NCBI GenBank assembly: GCA_022361075.1
Contig: JAKSBQ010000432.1
Location: 1-35,482 of the forward strand
DNA from: Opitutales bacterium
GTDB taxonomy: Bacteria > Verrucomicrobiota > Verrucomicrobiia > Opitutales > JAFGAQ01
Direction of reading: 5' to 3'
Length of the DNA: 35,482 bases
Of this stretch, positions 6,513 through 16,285 are shown piece after piece. Position 1 is the stretch's first letter. Each line of letters begins with the position of its first letter. The notes under the pieces were generated by a model, which searched no databases, was not told the origin of the DNA, and saw nothing but the letters and a program-made list of their open reading frames with translations. Position numbers and translations under genes: made by a program.

Positions 6513-7967
6513 TTATCGTTTCAGGAATGGGTTAAAATCCGAAATCGGAAGTGGAACATAGTCCTGGTTGAGCACCATCCAGTTGTGGAGCTTCGATTTG
6601 AGGGCTAGTTCGATTTCTGCGTATTCAGGGTTACCCGCAAGGTTTTCAAACTCGTTGGGATCTGCTTCGAGATCGTATAGCTCAAAAAGAGAGCGTTCTT
6701 GCTCGAAGTAGATGCGAGCCCATGGCTCTTGCAGTTCACCCATCGCATGTTTATTGACGAGGTCTTTCCAAACTTCGAGCCCAAAGATGTCGACTGGAGT
6801 GTACTCGATTTGCCAAAGAGGGTTGTAGATCAACTTGAAACGTTCGTCACGGACACAGCGGCTGAGGTCGAAGTCAGCGGTGTGGAGTGGGAGATTGTAA
6901 CCATGAGTTCCACGAGCTGCACAGAAATATTCGCGGGGATTTTCAGGTTTTCCCGTCTCAAGAATGCTTTTGAAGCTTGGTCCTTCCATGATTTCAGATG
7001 CTTCGAGACCCGCGATATCGAGGAAAGTTGGCCCGAGGTCTTCTGACGTCACTAGGTCCCCGGAAACGGAGCCTGGTTTGATGTGGCCGTCCCAACGAAC
7101 GATGAACGGAACGTTCAATCCCCACTCGTAAAGCGTGCCTTTTGCGCGAAGCAATGCTGCACCGTTGTCACCCATGAAAACGATGACGGTGTTGCTGTCC
7201 TCACCTCGTTCTTCAAGGATCTTCATGACTGTGCCGAAGTCTCCATCGAAGCGGCTGATTTCGTCGTAGTAGTTTGCGAAGTCTTCACGCACGAGCGGAG
7301 TGTCGGGCATATGCGGAGCTAGAGTCAGCGAATCGGGATCGTGTTTATCAGGAATCGCATCCGAATCGAGAGGGCGGTGCGGGTCGTCGAAACTGAGCTG
7401 GCAGAACCAAGGCTTTTTGCCTTTGCCATCCGAATCGCGAGCTGCTAGGAATTCTACGAACTGATCGATGTGGCCAACGCCTCCATCCGCGATTTTTACG
7501 AAATCCAGGCGGTCTGGGAAGGTCACTAGATTGTGTTCTTCGAAGACGCTGAGAGTGGCTTCGGAGCCGATTTTGTTGTGCCCGTCCAAGTGATAGATTC
7601 GGCCTACGACACCTGTATAGTAGCCGTTCTCACGAAGAATTTCAGGGAAAGTAATGATGCTACGATCCAGTGGAGCCGAGAAGCGGGTCATGCGGGATTT
7701 GACCGACGAAATACCAGTCATGATCGTCGCGCGCGCTGGCACACACTGGGGCGCAGTCACAAACATCTTATCGAAGCGCATGCCTTTGGAGGCGAGTTCG
7801 TCAAGATTAGGAGTTTTGATGTCGGGATTGTCGTAACAACCTACGTGTGGAACGCTGTGGTCGTCGGTCAAAACCAACAAAATATTGGGCCGCTTGTTTT
7901 CTGCCAGTAGGGTTGAAATCGCGCTAATGAATAGGGATGCGATTAGAGCTTTTTGAATGATTTTCAT
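6513..7967 (-). CDS. Secreted type I sulfatase (CVPAR active site)
   Basis: A 484-residue formylglycine-dependent sulfatase. A signal peptide (KALIASLFISAISTLLA) precedes RPNILLVLTDDHSVPHVGC, whose Asp pair binds calcium. The residue converted to formylglycine is Cys75 in APQCVPARATIMTG: a CxPxR core with Ala where Ser is commonest, still accepted by maturation systems. GDNG and KGTLYEWGLNVPF near the middle supply more metal and sulfate ligands. It removes sulfate esters or N-sulfate from an extracellular or periplasmic substrate; the overall look is of the heparan-sulfamidase-like S1 subgroup. It is divergent from two further sulfatases. The maturation enzyme is not in the window. Confidence 0.92.
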   Translation of the reverse strand: MKIIQKALIASLFISAISTLLAENKRPNILLVLTDDHSVPHVGCYDNPDIKTPNLDELASKGMRFDKMFVTAPQCVPARATIMTGISSVKSRMTRFSAPLDRSIITFPEILRENGYYTGVVGRIYHLDGHNKIGSEATLSVFEEHNLVTFPDRLDFVKIADGGVGHIDQFVEFLAARDSDGKGKKPWFCQLSFDDPHRPLDSDAIPDKHDPDSLTLAPHMPDTPLVREDFANYYDEISRFDGDFGTVMKILEERGEDSNTVIVFMGDNGAALLRAKGTLYEWGLNVPFIVRWDGHIKPGSVSGDLVTSEDLGPTFLDIAGLEASEIMEGPSFKSILETGKPENPREYFCAARGTHGYNLPLHTADFDLSRCVRDERFKLIYNPLWQIEYTPVDIFGLEVWKDLVNKHAMGELQEPWARIYFEQERSLFELYDLEADPNEFENLAGNPEYAEIELALKSKLHNWMVLNQDYVPLPISDFNPFLKR

Positions 7968-8158
7968 AATTCGGGGTGAAAATGAATGTTGAGTCTTTTA
8001 ATAAACAGACGCATCAGCGAGCCTAAACTTTCAAAAGCGGTTCAGAAGAAATCAAAATCTTAACAGTAAAGTTTTTGGAGCTAGTGACTTTTAAATCGAA
8101 ATAGCATCATTTAGGGTCTCATATTTATACTACCCGATTTACAACCCCCCCCTACCAT
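7968..8158. promoter_or_regulatory. Divergent sulfatase promoter region with a poly-C tract
   Basis: This 191-base gap must hold the promoters for both divergent sulfatase genes. No convincing -35/-10 pair stands out. A run of eight C (8145-8152) ends six bases before the ATG at 8159, where a ribosome site would normally be. Confidence 0.4.
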
Positions 8159-9589
8159 ATGAAAAAATTATTGAGTACGCTGGCTCTTATGGGTCTTGGT
8201 TTGGGCTCTTTGGCTGTTGCTGAAAAGTCTGAGGAAAAGAAACCTTTTAATGTGATCATGATCGCGGTTGACGATCTGAACAACTGGGTCGGAGAACTAG
8301 GAGGGCACCCCAATGCGATTACGCCCAACATGGATAAGTTGGCGAAAAAAAGTACTGTTTTTGAGCATGCTTACCCGGCCGCCCCATTGTGTAATCCCTC
8401 TCGTACCGCGGTTTTGACGGGACTTCATCCGGCGAATTCAGGGATCTATTGCAACAAAGGTTGGTTCCGCGAAAAGCCTGGGTTGGAAGATTGGGTTACG
8501 CTCCCTCAGTATTTTCAAAAACATGGCTATTCGACTTTTGGTGGGGGTAAGCTCTATCACCACCCAAAGGGCAAGATGTCCGATGAGGTTTCCTGGGAGG
8601 TGAATTACCACCGGGGTGTAGGAACTCAGAATCCGCCTGAAGAACGTCGTTATCAACATGGTCTGAAAGGTGCGTTTAATGACACTTCCTGGTATTTCAA
8701 TAAAGCTTTGGACTGGGGGCATATCGACGAGTCCAAGGAAGAGACCGCAGACTGGAAAACTGCGGACGGGGCTGTGAAGATTTTACAGCAGGATCATGAC
8801 AAACCATTTTTTATCGGAGTGGGCATCTTTCGTCCTCACCTGACCTGGTATGCACCAAAGGAATTTTTTGACATGCATCCGCTTGAAGGTGTGGAGCTAC
8901 CTCCTTACATGGAAAATGATCTAACGGACGTTCCCCCGATAGGTCGCCGTTTGGCGCGAAAGGATTTTCCGGTGATTAAAGCTTCGGGAAAGTGGAAAGA
9001 GGCGGTTCGAGCTTATCTGGCGTGCACGTCTTTCGCGGACGCCTGCATTGGTCATTTGTTGGATGGGCTCGAAAACAGCAAATACAAGGACAACACCATT
9101 GTGGTTCTTTGGGGAGATCATGGCTGGAATCTTGGTGAAAAAGACCACTGGGCAAAATACGCGCTTTGGGAGGATACGAATCAAACTCCATTCTTTTTCT
9201 ACGTGCCTGGAGAAAAGTCCAGCCGTGTGAAGCATGCGGTGAATCTCCTGGATCTTTATCCCACATTGGTGGATCTTTGCGGATTGCCGAAAAATGAGGA
9301 GATCGACGGACGTTCACTGGTTCAGCTAATTGAAAAACCCAAAACAAAGAAGTGGGCACCGTCCGTGACCACTCACTGGAAGGATAATCACGCGATCGTG
9401 GATCAGCGTTACCGCTACATCCGCTACCGAGATGGAGGTGAGGAACTCTATGACCACGAGATTGACCCCTACGAGTGGGTGAATCGTGCAAATGATCCCG
9501 AATACAAGGACGTGATTGAGCGTCTGGCGAAGTGGATTCCTGAGCACAACGAGGAGCATTGGGATCCGGAAGCACCGGAGAATATGTGA
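8159..9589 (+). CDS. Secreted type I sulfatase, iduronate-2-sulfatase-like (CNPSR)
   Basis: A 476-residue S1 sulfatase. The signal peptide is MKKLLSTLALMGLGLGSLAVA; NVIMIAVDDLNNWVG carries the metal-binding Asp pair; the formylglycine Cys78 is in PLCNPSRTAVLTG (canonical CxPSR). DKPFFIGVGIFRPHLTWYAP and LWGDHGWNLGEKDHW are hallmark blocks of the iduronate-2-sulfatase-like branch. It acts outside the cytoplasm on a sulfated glycan; specificity cannot be fixed by eye. The next sulfatase starts 45 bases after its end in the same direction, so the two are probably co-transcribed. Confidence 0.93.
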   Translation: MKKLLSTLALMGLGLGSLAVAEKSEEKKPFNVIMIAVDDLNNWVGELGGHPNAITPNMDKLAKKSTVFEHAYPAAPLCNPSRTAVLTGLHPANSGIYCNKGWFREKPGLEDWVTLPQYFQKHGYSTFGGGKLYHHPKGKMSDEVSWEVNYHRGVGTQNPPEERRYQHGLKGAFNDTSWYFNKALDWGHIDESKEETADWKTADGAVKILQQDHDKPFFIGVGIFRPHLTWYAPKEFFDMHPLEGVELPPYMENDLTDVPPIGRRLARKDFPVIKASGKWKEAVRAYLACTSFADACIGHLLDGLENSKYKDNTIVVLWGDHGWNLGEKDHWAKYALWEDTNQTPFFFYVPGEKSSRVKHAVNLLDLYPTLVDLCGLPKNEEIDGRSLVQLIEKPKTKKWAPSVTTHWKDNHAIVDQRYRYIRYRDGGEELYDHEIDPYEWVNRANDPEYKDVIERLAKWIPEHNEEHWDPEAPENM

Positions 9590-9637
9590 TTCTTGGGAAT
9601 ACGAAATATAGAATTTGGAATTCAGAAGGAGTAAATG

Positions 9638-11212
9638 ATGAAGTGGATCATTCGATATTGGTGTTTTTTGTGGGTGGTTTTGGGGTTGTCAGTGAGAGCT
9701 GTGGAGAAGCCAAATTTCCTGGTGATCGCGATAGATGATCTCAATCATTACGTGAGTTTCCTTCAGGATACGGATGGGAATTTCATTCAGAAGCTCTATC
9801 CTGATGAAGGGAAGCGAGCCGAGGTTGCAAAGCTGCTTACGCCTAATCTTCAGAAACTTGCAGACCGCTCCATGATTTTTAGCCAAACCTACTGTTCGCA
9901 AGCGCTTTGTGGCCCGAGCCGGACGGCGATGATGACAGGAGTGCCACCTCATGTGTCGGGTTATGAAGAACACTCCAAGCATTTTAGGCATCACGATAGC
10001 CTTAAAAATGTAGTCACGCTTCCTCAGTATTTGAAAAACAATGGCTATTTTACGGCGGGTGTGGGCAAGATTTTTCACAAGGCTTCAGTTGCTTACGAAG
10101 GAGGTATCCAAAATGATTGGCCGGATCGTCTCTATTCCTGGAGTCATTGGGTGGATCGGCCCATCGGTGTGCATACTGACGGGTCGAACAAGACCAAGTT
10201 TTCGCCATACAGTCCCGACGATAGATACATGAAGTTTGGTCTAACGACTCATGCGATCGAGGACACTCACGATTATCAGAATGCCAAATTCATTGCTGAA
10301 GTGTTCGAAAAGGGCAGTGGGCAGATCAAAGACAAGCTCGGACAACTTCACACCATGACATTGCCTGAAGGCCAGCCGTTCTACTTAGTTTGCGGATTAT
10401 TTGCACCGCATATGCCGTGGTCAGTTCACCAGTCTTTTTATGACAGATTTCCTGTGGATGAACTGGGTATCGACGAAGCTTTGAGAAACTGGACAGAGGA
10501 GGACATCAAGGACCTTTCCGAATATGCGATAAAGAAGTTCGTAGGTGGGGATGTTCCGATGCTGGATGATATGGCTGCAAAGGTTCACGGAGAAGGAAAG
10601 GGGCAGCTTGAAGCATGGAAGGCAGCTGTACAGGCCTATTTGGCGACTATCGCGTATGCGGATGAATGTGTTGGGCTTCTCCTGGAAGCGATTGAAAAGA
10701 GCCCACATTCTGAGAATACCGTGATTGTGGTTCATAGTGATCACGGTTGGCATCTAGGTGACAAATATCGGTATCGTAAGCATTGCCTTTGGGGCGCGGC
10801 GACTCGATCAGTTTTTATGATTAGTGATCCGAAGTATCCGCTGACTCAGGTAGGTCATGAGTGCGTCCAGCTGATTTCGTTGCAAGACTACTACCCAACT
10901 GTTGTAAGCCGGGCAGGATTGGATCGACCTTCGCACGTGCATGGTCGGGATTTTTCACCATTAATGGAAGATCCTCTAGAGGCATCTTGGGAAAATGTCG
11001 TACTGACGACTTGGAGTGAGGAAAATGATTCCGTCCGAACCGATCGTTACCTATTGATCCGCTATGGGGATGGATCGAGGGAGCTCTACAATGTGGTGAA
11101 GGATCCTTGGGAGTATGAAAATCTTGCAGATGTGTCTTCATACAAGCCTGTTTTGAAAATGATGGAAGATTTGCTGGATGAACGTTTGAATATGCCCGCA
11201 AGCGACTACTAA
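9638..11212 (+). CDS. Secreted type I sulfatase, iduronate-2-sulfatase-like (CGPSR)
   Basis: I start it at the second of two tandem ATGs (9638), since the ribosome site AGAAGGAG lies at a better distance from it than from ATG 9635. About 524 residues: a signal peptide (WCFLWVVLGLSVRA), the metal site in LVIAIDDLNHYVSF, the formylglycine Cys in ALCGPSRTAMMTG, FYLVCGLFAPHMPW, and VVHSDHGWHLGDKYRYRKH. It belongs to the same branch as the preceding gene but is clearly divergent and has an insertion after the first metal motif (TDGNFIQKLYPDEGKR), so it is not a recent duplicate. Probably acts on another sulfate of the same polysaccharide. Confidence 0.93.
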   Translation: MKWIIRYWCFLWVVLGLSVRAVEKPNFLVIAIDDLNHYVSFLQDTDGNFIQKLYPDEGKRAEVAKLLTPNLQKLADRSMIFSQTYCSQALCGPSRTAMMTGVPPHVSGYEEHSKHFRHHDSLKNVVTLPQYLKNNGYFTAGVGKIFHKASVAYEGGIQNDWPDRLYSWSHWVDRPIGVHTDGSNKTKFSPYSPDDRYMKFGLTTHAIEDTHDYQNAKFIAEVFEKGSGQIKDKLGQLHTMTLPEGQPFYLVCGLFAPHMPWSVHQSFYDRFPVDELGIDEALRNWTEEDIKDLSEYAIKKFVGGDVPMLDDMAAKVHGEGKGQLEAWKAAVQAYLATIAYADECVGLLLEAIEKSPHSENTVIVVHSDHGWHLGDKYRYRKHCLWGAATRSVFMISDPKYPLTQVGHECVQLISLQDYYPTVVSRAGLDRPSHVHGRDFSPLMEDPLEASWENVVLTTWSEENDSVRTDRYLLIRYGDGSRELYNVVKDPWEYENLADVSSYKPVLKMMEDLLDERLNMPASDY

Positions 11213-11245
11213 AATTTCCCCAACTCAAGGTCCGAAAAAACGGAA

Positions 11246-11273
11246 GGCCGCTGCCCGGATTTGGACAGCGACC
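11246..11273 (+). terminator. Candidate hairpin after the sulfatase pair
   Basis: GGCCGCTGCCC pairs with GGACAGCGACC (two mismatches) around CGGATTT... about 34 bases after the sulfatase stop. There is no U-run, so termination is only possible. Confidence 0.3.
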
Positions 11274-11359
11274 TGAAACATAGTATGGATGGAAATGAAT
11301 AGTGAGCTTACACTTATTGGTGTTAAAAGACAAGTGGTTCGTTCACTTTTTGTAAAGAT

Positions 11360-11677
11360 TTATGTGTGTTCGACCTTCTCGGGGTATTTCAATGCGTAAA
11401 ATGCTCTAAATCTTTGAGTGTGGTTGGAGTTAAGTAGTTTGTCGGCGATCTCTCCCGCAGTAGGGATGTGGCCTAAATCGATGCCGAGGTAGTACACAGC
11501 ATCTTGGATCCATTTGGTTTGTTTGCGGGAGTAATCGTACAGGTCAACCGGCTTCATGTCGGAGTAGGAAAATAGCTGATCATCGGACATGGAATCAATC
11601 GCTTCCATGATATCGGAACGTTCTTCCTCAAGAGGAGTTCCGATGATGTTCGTTGAAATGTCTGCCGTTGAGTTCAT
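11360..11677 (-). CDS. Small hypothetical protein
   Basis: A 105-residue cytoplasmic protein from ATG 11677, acidic in its first half (LEEERSDIMEAIDSMSDDQL) and ending KYPEKVEHT. The second half, KQTKWIQDAVYYLGIDLGHI then AGEIADKLLNS and RFRAFYALKYP, is predicted helical and reads like a real conserved domain, but I do not recognise it. It stands alone, on the opposite strand from both neighbours. Confidence 0.55.
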   Translation of the reverse strand: MNSTADISTNIIGTPLEEERSDIMEAIDSMSDDQLFSYSDMKPVDLYDYSRKQTKWIQDAVYYLGIDLGHIPTAGEIADKLLNSNHTQRFRAFYALKYPEKVEHT

Positions 11678-12177
11678 TTTCCTTTTGTTGAGTTTATCGA
11701 CGAGTTTGCAGGCAGCTTTATTCAGTTACTTTTTTTATGATCTTACCCGCCGAAAGACCCGCGATTTTTTGAATACAAAAACTTATCAATGCTATAAATT
11801 TCTTTAATAGAATCAGCTTCTACCTGATAAGTGAGAAAAAAGGGCTATCTAGTTTCGAGTTCTCTGAAAAATACTGAGAACATTTAGTCTTTTACACAAA
11901 TTAAGGAGCAAAGAATTTTTCACGAATTAGAGATGGTCTTTTAAAAATGTGATGCAAGTGCTTGGTATTAGAAAACTTATGTATGTTCATTATTTTATTC
12001 CCTGTTTGGCTGGAGTTTCTGAATTACTGAAGCTAATAAGGATGTGCAAAGAGGCTTACGGAATCTTGACATTTTCGCCAATAGCCGGAAATCTCAAAGC
12101 TTCTGGCGCAGGAAGCCTCTCCCTGAATACGGTACTTGTGACAGAATGAATTTATAAAGACACTGGATTTTTAGCGA
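11678..12177. other. 500-base gap upstream of the respiratory operon
   Basis: I see no convincing gene here; a 66-codon frame at 11949-12149 has no ribosome site or protein-like composition. The region is AT-rich and must contain the promoter of the act operon. A TTGACA occurs near 12065 but no good -10 follows at the right distance, so I do not call a promoter. Confidence 0.5.
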
Positions 12178-12828
12178 ATGAGTAACATTTTCCCTGAAGT
12201 TGCTAATAAGGTTCCGCGTTGGATCTTGTTTGGACTGACCCTGAAGGTTCTCGCGATTATTGCGGGTCTTTATTACTATTTCACGCCTAGTTACACCAGA
12301 GCGGGGTATCAACCTGTGCAACCAGTGTCATTTGACCATTCATTGCACGTGAAGCAGGTGGGGTTGGATTGCCGCTATTGCCATACGTTTGTGGACCGCT
12401 CAGAGCATTCCACTGTTCCTTCTTCGAACACATGCATGAACTGTCACAGCGTTGTAAAGGCAGATTCAGATAAACTCGCCCTAGTTCGAGAAAGCTATCA
12501 AACAGGTGAGTCCATAGAATGGGTGAAAATTCACGACACACCAGACTATGTCTATTTTAACCACGCTGTTCATGTGAATCGCGGGGTAAGCTGCGTGCAC
12601 TGTCACGGTCAGGTTGATGAGATGGAAGAAGTTTACCATGCAAAGTCATTCACCATGAATTTCTGTCTTGATTGCCACCGCAATCCTGAGGAATTCATTC
12701 GCCCCGTCGATAAGGTATACGACCTTCAGTGGGAGCCTGAAGATCCGGAATGGGAGGAACAGGCACAAGCGTTCGTGCATGACTGGAAAGTTATGCCACC
12801 TGAAAGTTGCTCAGGTTGTCACCGTTAA
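12178..12828 (+). CDS. actA: ActA, pentahaem cytochrome c of alternative complex III
   Basis: A 216-residue protein with one N-terminal membrane anchor (ILFGLTLKVLAIIAGLYYYF) followed by a periplasmic domain carrying five CxxCH haem sites: CRYCH (65-69), CMNCH (86-90), CVHCH, CLDCH and CSGCH at the very C-terminus. Five haems, a single anchor and a position directly before the ActB gene are diagnostic of ActA, which carries electrons from the quinol-oxidising core of ACIII towards the terminal oxidase. First gene of a long operon; three bases separate its stop from the extended frame of actB. Confidence 0.92.
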   Translation: MSNIFPEVANKVPRWILFGLTLKVLAIIAGLYYYFTPSYTRAGYQPVQPVSFDHSLHVKQVGLDCRYCHTFVDRSEHSTVPSSNTCMNCHSVVKADSDKLALVRESYQTGESIEWVKIHDTPDYVYFNHAVHVNRGVSCVHCHGQVDEMEEVYHAKSFTMNFCLDCHRNPEEFIRPVDKVYDLQWEPEDPEWEEQAQAFVHDWKVMPPESCSGCHR

Positions 12829-12852
12829 CATTTGAAGAGGATTTCTGATCAT

Positions 12853-15800
12853 ATGAATCACCAATCGGGACCAGAATATTGGAAGAGCCTGGACGAAAAA
12901 GCGTCCTCACCAGAGTTTCAGGAGTGGGTAGAACGAGAGTTTCCGGAAGGAGCTTCGGAGCTTAGTGGCGTGAATCGCCGTCAGTTCCTGAAAGTAATGG
13001 CTGCTTCATTCAGCCTAGCAGGAGTGGGAGCAGTGGGATGTCGTCGTCCGCGCAAACATGTTTTGCCATACTCCAAACAGCCGGAAAACATCATTCAGGG
13101 TGTTCCAAATTTCTACAGTAGCTCATATCCGCAAAGTTGGGGAAATATTCCAGTGATCGTGGAGTCTCATCAGGGACGTCCAACTAAGATCGAGGGTAAT
13201 CCGAGTTACAAACGCTACCGTGGCGGAACTGATGCGTTTACTCAGGCGAGCGTTCTCGATCTCTACGATCCGGATCGTCTCAAGGTTTCCAAAAAGGGAA
13301 CGAAGCCACTTTCAAAAGCTCAGTTGTTGGATCTTCTAAGTTCTCTTAAAGAGAAGATTAAGACTTCCAAAGGTAAAGGAATCGCTGTTCTTGCTGAGCC
13401 ATCATCCTCACCTAGTCGCGCTGCATTGGTTGCTCAACTGACTGCCGACAACCCTGAACTGATCTGGGCGGAATACGAAGCTGTTCAGAATCATGGTTTG
13501 GAGACTGCTTCGAAGAAAGCTTTAGGGAAATCGGTTCGTGCGCTTTATCATCTCGAGAAAGCGAAGAAGGTCTTGAGTTTGGACTCCGATTTTTTGGGAC
13601 TCGAACCTGATTCTCTCGGACAGAACAAATCTTTTGCGAAGGCGAGAAAAGTTCGCTCCAAAAAGGATGCGAAGAAGATGAATCGACTATACACGGTAGA
13701 GTCCAGTCTTACGTTGACTGGAGCAACTGCGGACCACCGCTTGCGCCTGAGCTCAACCGAAGTCGATGCCATGGTGGCCTTGATTGCCTCGATCATTCTC
13801 GAAAAGAGTGGGGGAGCCCGTGATCTTACTGAAGCGCTCAAGAAACGAGCACATGCTGTTAAATCTTACAGAGATTGGGCGGAAGCTTGCGCCGATGATC
13901 TTTTGCACTCCAAAGGTCAAGCGGCGGTTCTCGTGGGGGGGCATTTGAGTGCGGAGTCTCAAATGCTCGGTATCGCGATTAATCAGGCTCTTGAAGCTGA
14001 GGGCGCGACGGTTGATTACCTCGAAATAGATAAAGGTTATGAGGCGAAGGGTATTGCGGATCTTGCGGAAGCCGTAAAATCTGGTTCAGTTGAGACGCTT
14101 TTCATCCTCGGTGGTAATCCTGCTTATGACGCTCCAGCGGATCTTGATTTCTCTCTTTTTGCGAAGACGGTTAAGGAAGTGATCCGATTTGGTTCTTACG
14201 AAGACGAGAGTTCCGTCGGTGCAACCTACCAGATCGCGGCATCTCACTACCTTGAGTCTTGGGGAGATGGGCGCACATTCGATGGGAAATACGTTCCTGT
14301 TCAACCATTAATAGAACCACTCTATCAAACCATTTCTGAACTTGAGTTGGTGGCAAGCTTGGCAGCGAGTGAAACAACCGATGCGTTCGAAGTCGTTAAA
14401 AAGACTGCTGGCGATCATTTCCCTGAACTCGCACAATCCGCGAAGTTCTCAGCTTTACTTGCTGAAGGTGTTTATAATGGAACTGAGTATCCTGTTGCGA
14501 AGGTCAAAGCTTCTTCAGCTGCGACATTCGTAAAAGAAGCGATTCAATCTAATGAAATTCACTCGCCAACTTATGACAGCTTGGAAGTTCGTATCGCACC
14601 AAGTTATCATACGTATGATGGACGATACGCGAACAATGGATGGTTGTTGGAGTGTCCTGAGCCTCTCACAAAGCTCACATGGGATAACGCGATTTTGATC
14701 AGTCCTTATCTGGCCAAAGAGCTTGAGAAAAAGACCGATTTTTCAATTTTCCCGAATTCCAGTTTGTTGAATGACCTTGGTGTGATTCAACGTAACAAAT
14801 CTGTATTTGTTAGAGGACAGGAAGAAGCACCTGTAGCTAAACTCAGCATTAATGGAACTTCAGTTGAAGGTCCCATTCACGTTCAACCAGGTCTTGCAAA
14901 TTACACAGTTGTGATCGACCGCGGATTTGGTCGTGACTTCGGACGCATTGCTCAAGGCAACGGTTTTGATGCGAATCCTCTGACAACGCTTGAAAATCCA
15001 AGCTATCGGGGCGGTGCAAAACTCGAATTGCTGGGCACTACTTATCCACTAGCGAATACTCAAGAGCACTGGTCCATGGAAGGTCGTGCAATCATTCGCG
15101 AGGGAACGACAAAGGACTATCTAAAGCAACCTGACTTCGTGAGCAAGATGGGAACTGAATCCCATTCACCTGCAGTTTACGGTAGTGACGCGGATAAGCC
15201 TCAGGAATTTAAAGCAGTCAAGACTCCTCGCGGAGGATCGATGTATGACCCTCCAAACTTTGAGGTCAAAGACCGTTTCAACCCAGATGATCCGAACGCA
15301 ACATGGGCGCCTCAGCAATGGGGTATGACGATCGACCTCAACACCTGTACCGGTTGTAACGCGTGTGTCGTTGCGTGTCAGAGTGAAAACAACATTCCAA
15401 TCGTAGGTAAGGATCAGGTTCGTCGTGGTCGTGAGATGCATTGGATTCGACTGGATCGTTATTATTCTTCAGCAAATGTCGCTAAGACTGAAATCCCTGA
15501 TGATGTTCAGGTTTCATTCCAGGGTATGGCATGCACGCACTGTGAATTGGCACCTTGTGAAACGGTTTGTCCGGTAAATGCTACGGTTCACGACAAGCAG
15601 GGGCTGAACGTTATGGCTTACAATCGTTGCGTGGGAACTCGTTATTGTGCAAATAACTGTCCTTACAAGGTCCGTCGATTTAACTTCTTCGATTGGAACA
15701 AACGTGAAATCGGCAAATTCTACCAAGGTCCTCTCGGTCCCGTAGACGAGCCGGAAACCCAATCTATGCAGCGCAACCCTGATGTAACCGTGCGCATGCG

Positions 15801-16257
15801 TGGTGTGATGGAGAAGTGCACTTACTGTGTGCAGCGTATCGAATCTGCTAAGATCCGTCAGAAATCACTCGCAAAAAATTCGGATAATGTAAATGTGCCG
15901 GACGGGAATATTCAGGTAGCTTGTCAACAGGTATGCCCAGCAGATTGTATCGAATTTGGTGATATTACAGACCCGAACTCCAAGGTATACAAAGCCAAAG
16001 AGTCAGATCTCAACTACAGTGTTTTGGGTTATTTGAACATTCGACCACGCACGACTTACTTAGCGAAACTCAGGAATCCTAATCCTGAGATGCCTGAAAA
16101 ATATCGCTACGACACTCCATATACTCGTGCTGAATACAAAGCCAAGAGCCATGGAGGAGGGAATCCTGGCGATCATGGAGCAGATCATCACGCGCATGGA
16201 CACGATTCTCACGGTCACGAAGAAGCGACTCATCATGAACCTCAACCCCACCATTGA
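12853..16257 (+). CDS. actB: ActB, iron-sulfur/molybdopterin-like subunit of alternative complex III
   Basis: I start it at ATG 12853 (MNHQSGPEYWKSLDEKA), preceded by GAAGAGGA; TTG 12832 is also in frame. The product is about 1134 residues. It has a twin-arginine motif (NRRQFLKVMAASFSLAG) followed by Cys, then a molybdopterin-oxidoreductase-like domain without its own cofactor signature, then a ferredoxin-like domain with four cysteine groups: CTGCNACVVACQ near 832, CTHCELAPCETVCP near 894, CVGTRYCANNCP near 926, and CTYC near 989 with CQQVCPADC near 1024. These match the cubane clusters of ActB. The extreme C-terminus is a His-rich tail unlike the rest. It faces the periplasm and relays electrons between ActC and the haem subunits. 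Confidence 0.93.
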   Translation: MNHQSGPEYWKSLDEKASSPEFQEWVEREFPEGASELSGVNRRQFLKVMAASFSLAGVGAVGCRRPRKHVLPYSKQPENIIQGVPNFYSSSYPQSWGNIPVIVESHQGRPTKIEGNPSYKRYRGGTDAFTQASVLDLYDPDRLKVSKKGTKPLSKAQLLDLLSSLKEKIKTSKGKGIAVLAEPSSSPSRAALVAQLTADNPELIWAEYEAVQNHGLETASKKALGKSVRALYHLEKAKKVLSLDSDFLGLEPDSLGQNKSFAKARKVRSKKDAKKMNRLYTVESSLTLTGATADHRLRLSSTEVDAMVALIASIILEKSGGARDLTEALKKRAHAVKSYRDWAEACADDLLHSKGQAAVLVGGHLSAESQMLGIAINQALEAEGATVDYLEIDKGYEAKGIADLAEAVKSGSVETLFILGGNPAYDAPADLDFSLFAKTVKEVIRFGSYEDESSVGATYQIAASHYLESWGDGRTFDGKYVPVQPLIEPLYQTISELELVASLAASETTDAFEVVKKTAGDHFPELAQSAKFSALLAEGVYNGTEYPVAKVKASSAATFVKEAIQSNEIHSPTYDSLEVRIAPSYHTYDGRYANNGWLLECPEPLTKLTWDNAILISPYLAKELEKKTDFSIFPNSSLLNDLGVIQRNKSVFVRGQEEAPVAKLSINGTSVEGPIHVQPGLANYTVVIDRGFGRDFGRIAQGNGFDANPLTTLENPSYRGGAKLELLGTTYPLANTQEHWSMEGRAIIREGTTKDYLKQPDFVSKMGTESHSPAVYGSDADKPQEFKAVKTPRGGSMYDPPNFEVKDRFNPDDPNATWAPQQWGMTIDLNTCTGCNACVVACQSENNIPIVGKDQVRRGREMHWIRLDRYYSSANVAKTEIPDDVQVSFQGMACTHCELAPCETVCPVNATVHDKQGLNVMAYNRCVGTRYCANNCPYKVRRFNFFDWNKREIGKFYQGPLGPVDEPETQSMQRNPDVTVRMRGVMEKCTYCVQRIESAKIRQKSLAKNSDNVNVPDGNIQVACQQVCPADCIEFGDITDPNSKVYKAKESDLNYSVLGYLNIRPRTTYLAKLRNPNPEMPEKYRYDTPYTRAEYKAKSHGGGNPGDHGADHHAHGHDSHGHEEATHHEPQPHH

Positions 16258-16285
16258 TCCAACTTCAATTTAGAGGAAAATTTCT

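Noticed and set aside
11949-12149. A 66-codon frame upstream of actA.
   Set aside because: No ribosome site, no recognisable composition, and it lies in the presumed promoter region.
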